Assembly: GCA_045657105.1 (NCBI GenBank)
Contig: JAZOSN010000032.1
Coordinates: forward strand, 19,550 to 83,549
Reading direction: 5' to 3'
DNA from: SIG672 sp045657105
GTDB lineage: Bacteria; Bacillota; Clostridia; Oscillospirales; CAG-272
DNA: 64,000 nucleotides
Within the stretch, counting starts at the first letter, position 1. Each line of letters starts with the position of its first letter. Under the pieces are notes generated by a model. That model was not told the DNA's origin, did not search any database, and was given only the letters and a program-made list of their open reading frames with translations. Below, in pieces: positions 16,034-23,383 of the stretch. Both the position numbers and the translations under genes were made by a program.

Positions 16034-18112
16034 TTACGGTTGAACGTCTCCGTCGCTACAGTGGATAGTCTTGCCAAGCGTTCCGCCGCCTGAATCTTTT
16101 TCCACCTGTGCCCACTGAGCAACCGTTCCTTCGTAATGAATCTCTCCGTCAATACTGTTCAATCCATACGTTACGATACGTTTGAGTGATAGTGGAAGGA
16201 TCAATTTATCCAAAGCATCGCAATTTGAAAATGCGCTTCTGCCAATGCTTTCGATGTTTGGAGATAAAACTAATTTCTCTAACTTTTTGCATCCGCTGAA
16301 AGCATAAGCTCCGATACTTGTTACAGTGTCGGGCATAACAATTTCCAAAACCTCTGTACATCCCTCAAACATGTAATCATCTATCTCGGTTATTCCCGCG
16401 GGAAGAACAATTTTGGTAAGACCGTATTTTGCGGCATTTTTATAATCTCCGCGTTGAGCGTAATTATATGCTTTCAAAATCGGCAGGTAGTTAACGTCGT
16501 ATTCACTCGTGGTATATCCCATATCACTGAGCAGCTCATAAGCGGCTTTGTAGTTGCCGCTATCAGCGTATTCAATCGACATCGCCTCTACTTCATCGAT
16601 AATGGCGGTCATGATGTCTTTGCTGTCCTTATAATCCATGATGTCGTAAAAGGCATAATAGGCGTCTGAATAGCGCTTGTTTTGATACATCGCTTTGGCT
16701 TGAATATATTTTTCTTCTATATCCTGTGAGAGCATTGCATTTTCGCATTGCTCTATGTAATCTTGACTGTCTTTATAATCAATAATTGCTTCAAATTTCC
16801 CAATCGCATCGGAAAAATGTCCGGATAGGAATAAAGACACTGCTTCTCGGTAAATGGCTTCCAGCTTTTCGTTTTCAAGGGCTTGTTCACACAGAAGAAT
16901 ATATTCTGCACTGTCTTTATAGTTTCTGATCAGATCGAAAGCGGTAAGTGCTTCCTCAAAATTACCGCTTTCATAAAGTGCTATCGCAGATCGATACCGC
17001 TCCTCAGCTGTTGGCTCATTGTTGTTATTCTCTGAGTTTTCTCCCAAGGACAGGACTTTCATGAGTCTGCTGTCGGGATACTCCTTTCTTCCGTGTCCGT
17101 CATAGCTAATCGCGCTTATCTTAAAGGTTGCAGAAAGCTCCTTTGCTGTTGCGTAATAAAGCGTCAAAACTTCTTCGCTTGATCTTCTGTCGATATTTAG
17201 AGTAAATACGGTGCTGTCTTTGGATAATATATCGCCTGACAAGGTTACGATAGATGAATCTAACAAATTACCATTTGCGTCATATATATTTAAATCGCCC
17301 TTTATCTGTGTAACATCTTTATACTTTTCATTGGTTACCTTGATCTTAAATGCAGTAACATATCCGTCTACATATATGGATCTTTCATCAGATTCGCATT
17401 TTTCGACAATAGAAATATGAATATCTTTACAAGTAGAATCAACATGATTGGCACGAATTGTTCCCAAAGAAAAACAAACGCTTACAATTACAACACAAGA
17501 AATCAAACATCCCCAAAGAGCGGGTTTGTTTGTCCTTTCCGAATCGCCAAATATTGCATAATAAATATATCCCGTTGCAACCAAAAGCAATCCTATCCAG
17601 AATAACGCCGATATCGGACGCAATGTGATCAAAAGTCTTATTGCGCAAGCAGTGGCACAGCACCAGCCAAAGGACACCACGCCGAATCCTATCACTTCGT
17701 GATAGGATTGGATTGTGTCAGACAACGACAATTCGTAAGTATAGCCGGTATAACCGCGTTTTTTAAACAGTTGATTTAATTTAGCTCTCAGCTTAAATGA
17801 TGTAGATTTGCCTACATTCATAAGTGTGACATAAAGATCATATATCTCCTTGGTTTTCTCGGTAACCTCATAGTTTTCAAGAAAATAAATTAAATCAAGA
17901 AGCTGATCTGCTGTGCCATTGTCTTGATCGATATGTATTTTTTTGATAGCAAACACAATAGCCGCTATGCACGCACAGCACAATGAAATAATGACAATCG
18001 CAGCGTTTCCAAAAGGGATATTATCGTGATTGATGGAAAATAACAAACTCAATATTCCGCATAATATTGTTGATATCACAATAGATATTTGACCCGAGAA
18101 CTTATTTTTCAT
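16034..18112 (-). CDS. membrane protein with TPR-like and LRR_5 domains
   Basis: The 692-residue protein has two N-terminal helices (about residues 10-30 and 37-58), a cytoplasmic loop, and three more hydrophobic helices (about residues 145-235). An immunoglobulin-like domain follows (about 240-350), then three TPR-like units with the repeated core YxxAxxLYxxGxFxxAxxxFxxIxxYKDS (about 370-510). It ends in three LRR_5 repeats. Repeat modules suggest a sensor or scaffold that binds other proteins, but the partner is unknown. The start at 18112 follows AAAGGAG; the frame continues upstream to 18175 without a ribosome binding site. Confidence 0.7.
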   Translation of the reverse strand: MKNKFSGQISIVISTILCGILSLLFSINHDNIPFGNAAIVIISLCCACIAAIVFAIKKIHIDQDNGTADQLLDLIYFLENYEVTEKTKEIYDLYVTLMNVGKSTSFKLRAKLNQLFKKRGYTGYTYELSLSDTIQSYHEVIGFGVVSFGWCCATACAIRLLITLRPISALFWIGLLLVATGYIYYAIFGDSERTNKPALWGCLISCVVIVSVCFSLGTIRANHVDSTCKDIHISIVEKCESDERSIYVDGYVTAFKIKVTNEKYKDVTQIKGDLNIYDANGNLLDSSIVTLSGDILSKDSTVFTLNIDRRSSEEVLTLYYATAKELSATFKISAISYDGHGRKEYPDSRLMKVLSLGENSENNNNEPTAEERYRSAIALYESGNFEEALTAFDLIRNYKDSAEYILLCEQALENEKLEAIYREAVSLFLSGHFSDAIGKFEAIIDYKDSQDYIEQCENAMLSQDIEEKYIQAKAMYQNKRYSDAYYAFYDIMDYKDSKDIMTAIIDEVEAMSIEYADSGNYKAAYELLSDMGYTTSEYDVNYLPILKAYNYAQRGDYKNAAKYGLTKIVLPAGITEIDDYMFEGCTEVLEIVMPDTVTSIGAYAFSGCKKLEKLVLSPNIESIGRSAFSNCDALDKLILPLSLKRIVTYGLNSIDGEIHYEGTVAQWAQVEKDSGGGTLGKTIHCSDGDVQP

Positions 18113-18146
18113 AACAAACAAGCTCCTTTCCGAAATGTATACAGAA

Positions 18147-18175
18147 ATTATACCACATTTTGAATGTCTTTTCAA
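18147..18175 (-). promoter_or_regulatory. sigma-A type promoter of the TPR/LRR operon
   Basis: Reading the minus strand, TTGAAA (18175-18170), 17 bases and TATAAT (18152-18147). The spacer contains the inverted repeat ACATT-CAA-AATGT, a possible operator. Confidence 0.8.
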
Positions 18176-18200
18176 CAGTTATTAGTTATCCAAACTGCTA

Positions 18201-19280
18201 TCAATTTGTTTTAAACAGAGAGGAATAATAGACCTGATACCAATTAAGAATAATGGAATATTTCAATTCCAACACCGCAAGAGCCTTTGTTGACATATAA
18301 TGCGTTTTTCCGATAAATCCGCAAAACCAATCGTCAAGACCAAGCGTTGAAAGCGTTTGATTGGTGTAATTGTCCATTCCATGTTCAAGGTAATAGCCAC
18401 ACCGAGCTTTGTTTGCTGCTTCATAGGCAAAGCCCATATCGTAAAAGTAGCAATCTTTCATCGCGTCGCGGATGGCCATAAACACCTCGTCGCGCGTGGC
18501 GGGGATATCGGATAGAGAGCAAACGCCGTCTGCTATCAGATGCTCCGCGTTCTGCGTCCAAGTGTTAGTGCCGTGGGAAAGGCCAATCAGCTTCAAAAGC
18601 TCGTGATACGTTTGTGGATAAGTGAGCGCAATCATCTGCTTAATTACTTTCTCACCGCCAATACCTGCTAATTTCTCAAAATTTCCCGTCAAAAGTCGGT
18701 GCTTGACCTCGCGGTCGTTCAAGTCAATGTCATCCATACAAACTCCCGTAGCCTTTTCGCGTCGCTTGCAAATGTTGGTCGTATATAACAGCGATTTTTG
18801 ATAATGTGAGAAGGTCGCCTCGGACAGCGCAAGATAACTTTCGTCGGTCATATCTGCGACTCTGAGCTTTTGGGCATAGGGTAGATAGGTTTCAAAGGGA
18901 ATGTCAAAGCCGTCGGCTTTCATTCTTTCGCCGCACGCGCAGGTGTGGTCACGCAGATCGAATACACATTTGCCGTTCAACCATTCCACTGTCTTGCATT
19001 TGGGGCAATAGTAGTGCGCGGGGAGCGGATTTTCGTCTGTCGCACCAAGCAGATATGCCACAAGGCAGGAGGCAACCGTGTTTTTGACAACCATTTGTTC
19101 ATTCGCTTGCTTTACTTCGGCACGGAGCCTGAAAAGATCGTAAAAGTATTTTCCAACCTCGTATTGCATAAAGGCTTGTTTTTCGCTATAAAAGCGGTTA
19201 ACGATACACAGATCAGGCATATCACCGTAAAGCTCAAATATGCGTTTGTACGCTCTATCCCAGATTTCTTTTTCGGTCAT
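18201..19280 (-). CDS. PolC-derived protein without catalytic core
   Basis: This 359-residue protein is recognisably a cut-down PolC, the replicative DNA polymerase of Gram-positive bacteria. Residues 75-133 carry the PolC zinc region: ENPLPAHYYCPKCKTVEW, paired cysteines near 114-116, then ADGFDIPFETYL. Residues 213-270 match the later PolC segment, with TYHELLKLIGLSHGTNTW and DGVCSLSDI...TRDEVF. The loop GSRGSVGSS that precedes the zinc region in PolC is replaced by a Val/Asn/Thr stretch, and the palm aspartates (PDIDLNF) and about 200 residues around them are missing, as are the PHP and exonuclease domains. It therefore cannot polymerise DNA. It overlaps the upstream gene by 4 bases (ATGA), so translation is coupled. 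It could bind DNA or the sliding clamp, or interfere with replication, which is inference. Confidence 0.8.
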   Translation of the reverse strand: MTEKEIWDRAYKRIFELYGDMPDLCIVNRFYSEKQAFMQYEVGKYFYDLFRLRAEVKQANEQMVVKNTVASCLVAYLLGATDENPLPAHYYCPKCKTVEWLNGKCVFDLRDHTCACGERMKADGFDIPFETYLPYAQKLRVADMTDESYLALSEATFSHYQKSLLYTTNICKRREKATGVCMDDIDLNDREVKHRLLTGNFEKLAGIGGEKVIKQMIALTYPQTYHELLKLIGLSHGTNTWTQNAEHLIADGVCSLSDIPATRDEVFMAIRDAMKDCYFYDMGFAYEAANKARCGYYLEHGMDNYTNQTLSTLGLDDWFCGFIGKTHYMSTKALAVLELKYSIILNWYQVYYSSLFKTN

Positions 19281-20266
19281 ATTTCAATCCCCGCAATTCT
19301 TTTTCCTTCTTTGGTATAATTCAAAGATCCGTATATGTTCCTTGCCTCGTTCTCACAAAGCATAATTCTTTGCGCGCCAAGCAAGAGAGGGAGGTCGATT
19401 TCATCTTTGAGGTAGCGGCTAATTGGGATGAGTAGTCGTTCCTCGTCGCAAAGCTCGCTACGCACATACTCCAAATCCATATAATTGTGAATGCACTCGT
19501 GATATGCCACACTGTCACGGTCAATAAAATATCCGTATGCCGTCATGTCGCTGCCATCTGTCATCGGACGTTCACCCTCGGTACAAGTAGACGTGAGCAC
19601 GAACAGATCTGCAAAGGTGGTGGGGCGCGTATATTTTCCAAGTACGGTTTTTAAAATATCCCCTTTTTTGAACGGTGTCGGGAAGGAAAACCACATATTT
19701 CGGAATACCTCTTGGAAAATTTCTGTATACTTCACGTCAGAAAGATAACGGCTTTCATCAACTCGCACGATTTCCTTTTCAAGATTGAAACGAACGAAAA
19801 TCTTTATATCCACCTTTCCAATATAAGTCTTCACGAATTCTATGAAATTTGGCTGCGGTATATCAATATCATTAACTTTCATAGAAGTTACAGAGAACGA
19901 ATATGCCTCTTCAAAGGTGTGAAAGAGTGTAGTCTCCTCATACCAATTATCATCAAAATACTCTCGATAGGAATATACGGCATTCGGCTCTTTCTGAAAA
20001 AATTCTTGAATCAAATAATTTTCAATTTTCATATATCTTCTCAAAAAACGATGAAGCAATCGTTGCGGAAGATTAAAACGCCCTGCGGGAATGACGCAAT
20101 CTTCAGAATTATCAAGAATATTTAGCCATGCCGTATGCTTTTCCTCAAGCGTATGGTTTTTGCTCTGCCACACGAGCCATGCGGATTCAAGTGCAGTGGG
20201 TTCGTAGCCGATCTTTTCCCAATGCGCACGAATGTCTTGCGAGTTAATAAAATCATAAATCTTCAT
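19277..20266 (-). CDS. conserved unknown protein coupled to the PolC-like gene
   Basis: The 329-residue protein is soluble and acidic/aromatic. The N-terminal part (KIYDFINSQDIRAHW, then TALESAWLVWQS) looks like a conserved helical domain, and the C-terminal part contains YHECIHNYMD near residue 252. I do not recognise a named family and see no metal-binding triad I would defend. The start at 20266 follows AAAGGAAAA; the frame extends upstream without a ribosome binding site. It overlaps the PolC-like gene by four bases, so the two products are probably made in equal amounts. Confidence 0.6.
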   Translation of the reverse strand: MKIYDFINSQDIRAHWEKIGYEPTALESAWLVWQSKNHTLEEKHTAWLNILDNSEDCVIPAGRFNLPQRLLHRFLRRYMKIENYLIQEFFQKEPNAVYSYREYFDDNWYEETTLFHTFEEAYSFSVTSMKVNDIDIPQPNFIEFVKTYIGKVDIKIFVRFNLEKEIVRVDESRYLSDVKYTEIFQEVFRNMWFSFPTPFKKGDILKTVLGKYTRPTTFADLFVLTSTCTEGERPMTDGSDMTAYGYFIDRDSVAYHECIHNYMDLEYVRSELCDEERLLIPISRYLKDEIDLPLLLGAQRIMLCENEARNIYGSLNYTKEGKRIAGIEI

Positions 20267-20279
20267 TTTTAATTTTCCT

Positions 20280-20660
20280 TTATTTTTGACGCAATAATAA
20301 ATAATCATAATGTGCAGATCCGTCGTTAACGATTCGAATTGAAAGATTTTTTCCAAAAATATTGAATTCCGATTCAATCAATTCTATCAGCTTTGGCTCA
20401 TTTAAGGTGGGATTAAGATAAATCGTGACTTTCTTCTTTTTGATCTCCACACGCCCACGCGGATAATAATTATACAGATGTCCGTTCGTGATGTTGCGAT
20501 AAAGCTTCGCCCACTCTGCTTTGTGATTGAAATTTTCACCGGACTTTGATGAATATTCAACCGCTTCAAGTGCATTTCCATATTCATCGCAAGCAACCTT
20601 CCGTGTAATCAACCTTCCTTGCTGAGGATCGCACCAAAATATTCCTTTATATAATTCCAT
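20280..20660 (-). CDS. small conserved unknown protein
   Basis: The 126-residue protein begins MELYKGIFWCDPQQGRLI and has a conserved-looking middle, KSGENFNHKAEW then YYPRGRVEIKKKK, suggesting a small basic beta-rich fold. It has no signal peptide or membrane segment. The family is not known to me. It begins 63 bases after the LRR_5 gene and ends 13 bases before the next gene in the operon. Confidence 0.55.
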   Translation of the reverse strand: MELYKGIFWCDPQQGRLITRKVACDEYGNALEAVEYSSKSGENFNHKAEWAKLYRNITNGHLYNYYPRGRVEIKKKKVTIYLNPTLNEPKLIELIESEFNIFGKNLSIRIVNDGSAHYDYLLLRQK

Positions 20661-20723
20661 ATCTTTTCATACACCTTCTCACATTTTTTCATTGATATTG
20701 AACCTTGAATCAGCATCGTAATA

Positions 20724-21347
20724 CTAAAGATCTTCAAAGCGAATTTTGTTCATTTCGGCACATTTTTCCGCACACGAGCCGCTGTGACCCTTGACGACGA
20801 GATCGGGGTGTACATACCCTGAAATCTGACGCGGCATCGGGCTGCCGTCGTTAAGTGTTTTGCCGAATGCCGCGGGTTCAAAAACTGTATTTTCCCCTAA
20901 AACGGTTATTTCGCGAAGCTTTTCACATATTCCGAAAGCATTTCCTCGCACAAGCTCAAGCGACTTGGGAAGTGTAATTTTGCGAATCGAAGAGCCTGAA
21001 AACGCACCCACGTCAATCACAAGAATACCCTCGGGAATCGTAAGTGAGTCAAGTGTCGCATTGTACCCAAAGGTACACGCTCCGATAACCTCGACAGAAC
21101 CGTCGCTTGGAATGGTACATTGGTTAAGTCCCAAGACAAGTGTCCTTGTGTCTCGGTGAATGAGACAACCGTTCGTGTATGAAAAATCGGTATTCCCCTC
21201 AGCTACTTTGATCGTTTCAACACCGTCAAAGGCATACGCCATAAGCAAGGTTTCCGAAACACTTTCCGCTTCTGCGGGGATGGTCAGAACACCATCGCCG
21301 TCATTCAAAATATCGATAATAACTCCCGATTCAATTACTGTTTTCAT
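20724..21347 (-). CDS. LRR_5-repeat protein, cytosolic
   Basis: The 207-residue protein has a short N-terminal beta region followed by about five leucine-rich repeats of the BspA/LRR_5 type (for example TLDSLTIPEGILVIDVGAF and IRKITLPKSLELVRGNAF). It carries no secretion signal. It is the fifth gene of the long minus-strand operon and follows a GGAGATAT ribosome binding site. Its likely role is protein recognition, by analogy with repeat proteins; the target is unknown. Confidence 0.75.
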   Translation of the reverse strand: MKTVIESGVIIDILNDGDGVLTIPAEAESVSETLLMAYAFDGVETIKVAEGNTDFSYTNGCLIHRDTRTLVLGLNQCTIPSDGSVEVIGACTFGYNATLDSLTIPEGILVIDVGAFSGSSIRKITLPKSLELVRGNAFGICEKLREITVLGENTVFEPAAFGKTLNDGSPMPRQISGYVHPDLVVKGHSGSCAEKCAEMNKIRFEDL

Positions 21348-21416
21348 TTTTATATCTCCTTTACAGATTTAATTATCAAAAATGTATTTGTATGCGTTAA
21401 AGAATAAGGGATTGCT

Positions 21417-22019
21417 TTATTTCCATCTTTCATCCGCCCAATCTATTGCTTCGTTTCTGCCCATATCAAGCAGACATGCTCGGTATCCATCTGCATACTG
21501 TGCAGGAATGATCTTAACTACTTTGCTTCCGTTTCCGTCATAGAAGCTGACACTTACCGTATCTTCCGTTTCTTGTCTTATGATAAAGCCCGAGGTTATC
21601 TTTCTCCTTTCATATCCCTCGATCGGCGTAACGGAATAATAGGAATACAGTCCTTCCTCAGAGCAATCCCATGTATCTACGATCGTTCCGTTTATTACTG
21701 CACTCCAGTGCCCGGACATCGAAATAATATATCGTCCCTTGGGATGGATTTCACAAAATTCATGGGCACTTACACGAGAACCGTCATCCTTTTTAGGTAT
21801 AGCTACTCTTGGGAATCCCAAAACTTTTTCAACATAGCTTCTTGGGTTTCCAGGAGAATTGAAGTCCTTTGCTCCCGTTATCTTTTTGTGAGCATTAAGA
21901 CCTCGTTGCACATCCATATAGTCCATTCCGCAGGTGACTGAAATTGCTCGTTTTACACAGTCATCAACAAGCAAATGCCTCGGATGAGCGTTGTAGTATC
22001 TGAAGTTACTGTTCTCCAT
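21417..22019 (-). CDS. papain-like cysteine-peptidase fold protein (phage/island type)
   Basis: In this 200-residue protein a possible catalytic triad is visible in order: Cys in DDCVKRAIS (about residue 21), His in MSGHWSAVI (about 104), Asp in VDTWDCSE (about 115). This spacing and the phrase HPKGRYIIS before the histidine are those of a cysteine-peptidase-like family common in phages and mobile islands of Firmicutes. Peptidase activity has not been shown for the family as far as I know. A GAAAGGAGC site precedes the ATG, and the previous gene ends 3 bases upstream. Confidence 0.65.
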   Translation of the reverse strand: MENSNFRYYNAHPRHLLVDDCVKRAISVTCGMDYMDVQRGLNAHKKITGAKDFNSPGNPRSYVEKVLGFPRVAIPKKDDGSRVSAHEFCEIHPKGRYIISMSGHWSAVINGTIVDTWDCSEEGLYSYYSVTPIEGYERRKITSGFIIRQETEDTVSVSFYDGNGSKVVKIIPAQYADGYRACLLDMGRNEAIDWADERWK

Positions 22020-22022
22020 ATT

Positions 22023-22283
22023 TTAGCTCCTTTCTTTCATAATGCGGTTATATTCATCACGGTATTCTCGCAGTGTAGCACCGTTTGCGGCAGAATAGTG
22101 ATCCTCTGGGAATCCGTCGTATTCCCAGCCGCAGTGTCCGCAGATGTAGTAATTATCGAGTGTTTTTTGCCCGCAAACAGGGCAAAGTATAACGGTGTAA
22201 ATATCGTCTACGACGGTCCCGAGCTCAGGTAACTCGCATCCGACAAATTCCCCGCGTATTGCGGCGTAAATGTTTTCTTTCAT
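22023..22283 (-). CDS. cysteine-rich CPCC-type zinc protein
   Basis: The 86-residue protein has CPVCGQKTL and CGHCGWEYDG about twelve residues apart, which is the pattern of the Cys_rich_CPCC family (PF14206), followed by the family's SAANG...L..YRDEY ending. It should hold one zinc ion. The first 30 residues are an extra N-terminal segment. Function of the family is unknown; it is frequent in accessory operons. Confidence 0.75.
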   Translation of the reverse strand: MKENIYAAIRGEFVGCELPELGTVVDDIYTVILCPVCGQKTLDNYYICGHCGWEYDGFPEDHYSAANGATLREYRDEYNRIMKERS

Positions 22284-22292
22284 AAACTCTCC

Positions 22293-22619
22293 TTAAAATC
22301 TGTATTTGGCAGCAGTCTGCGCAAGCCATTCTTCTGCTTTTCTTACACCGCTTTCCGAGCTTTCAAATTCTGCTCGTTCAAAATCGGTTTTGTTTCCGCC
22401 AAGATGCCAAGGCTGGATTATATAGCTTTCGGCAATCAAACGAAATGTGCTTTCTTCGCCGCTTGATATGTCCACGTAAACGCGGTAGTTAAACGTTCGT
22501 GCACTCACACACCCTTGATCGGGAAGTGTGCCCATAGAGCCCGAGTAGGTGTTTGTAACAAAACGCCCTTCGTGCTTGCTTACAAGCCAATGATAATGCG
22601 TCAGATCAATCTTCGACAT
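22293..22619 (-). CDS. small unknown protein
   Basis: The 108-residue protein starts at 22619 behind GGAGG; the frame runs a little further upstream. It overlaps the end of the previous gene by 14 bases. It is soluble, with several aromatic residues and a helical C-terminus (GVRKAEEWLAQTAAKY). No family is recognised. Confidence 0.55.
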   Translation of the reverse strand: MSKIDLTHYHWLVSKHEGRFVTNTYSGSMGTLPDQGCVSARTFNYRVYVDISSGEESTFRLIAESYIIQPWHLGGNKTDFERAEFESSESGVRKAEEWLAQTAAKYRF

Positions 22620-23262
22620 AGTTAACCTCCACATTTATGACTTGTACCTTGTTGTGCTTCAACTTTTGGGTGGGATAATTCGGGCATACAGCAATAAATA
22701 CCTGTCTGCCGAGTCTTGCAAGTTCGTCAATATAAGGAGAAACGTCTACAGATTCATCAATACGATCAAAAAAGTGGTAAATAAATATAGGACGAGAATC
22801 ACCGTTGTTCGTATCTATATTTAATGTTGTTAAGAATTTTTCGAAAGACAATAGAACTTTTTCTGACATCGGCAGGCACGAGGTAGATGAACGCATATCC
22901 TCATCGGCGAAAACGTGGCAGGTGTTAATGTTACGGGCTCGCCTTTTTTTCTCGTACTCTTGAGTATCAGGCAGAGAAAAAAATCTTTTTTCTTTCGTGA
23001 AGTTAACACCCATAGTGTGTTCTGCATCCGCCGAGTAGATATAGCAAATGTCATACTCCTTTTTGTCTATTTCAACACACCCGTGGATAATAGATTCGTG
23101 AGGTATGTGGATACCTGTGGCTTGATCCCCTCTGTACGTTCCCGTCATTGCCTCTATAAATAGCATATATTTGTCGCTGTTAGTTCCCTTAAAGCACATA
23201 ATCGGTGTTTCAAGGGTTATCTCTCCGCTGCTATCATTAAAATCAATTCGTTTTACCTTCAT
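22606..23262 (-). CDS. unknown protein, first gene of the eight-gene operon
   Basis: The 218-residue protein might be a degenerate P-loop protein: FKGTNSDKYMLFIEAMTG near residue 24 resembles the position of a Walker A loop but lacks GKS/T, and the segment FFDRIDESVDVSPYIDEL followed by QVFIAV near residue 185 resembles an ABC Walker B/H-loop region. I cannot prove this from sequence alone. The gene follows the operator-promoter at 23308-23340 and an AAAGGAATT site. Confidence 0.5.
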   Translation of the reverse strand: MKVKRIDFNDSSGEITLETPIMCFKGTNSDKYMLFIEAMTGTYRGDQATGIHIPHESIIHGCVEIDKKEYDICYIYSADAEHTMGVNFTKEKRFFSLPDTQEYEKKRRARNINTCHVFADEDMRSSTSCLPMSEKVLLSFEKFLTTLNIDTNNGDSRPIFIYHFFDRIDESVDVSPYIDELARLGRQVFIAVCPNYPTQKLKHNKVQVINVEVNYVED

Positions 23263-23307
23263 ACCGAATTCCTTTCTTTACATGAAACTGTGGTGGTTGT
23301 AAATTCA

Positions 23308-23340
23308 GTATAACATATAGCATGTGCGAAAAAACCACCA
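23308..23340 (-). promoter_or_regulatory. operator and promoter of the eight-gene operon
   Basis: On the minus strand a near copy of the island operator (GTGCG-A6-CCAC, 23324-23338) stands next to the -10 TATACT (23313-23308), with the same 16-base distance as at 12676. A second inverted repeat, TGGTGGTT (23291-23298) and AACCACCA (23333-23340), flanks the promoter. Confidence 0.65.
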
Positions 23341-23343
23341 TCA

Positions 23344-23375
23344 AAAAAGCAAGAGCATAAAACTCTTGCTTTTTA
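23344..23375 (-). terminator. terminator of the WYL regulator gene
   Basis: The stem AAAAAGCAAGAG / CTCTTGCTTTTT lies just after the regulator's stop codon and insulates the next operon's promoter. Confidence 0.88.
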
Positions 23376-23383
23376 TAAAAATA

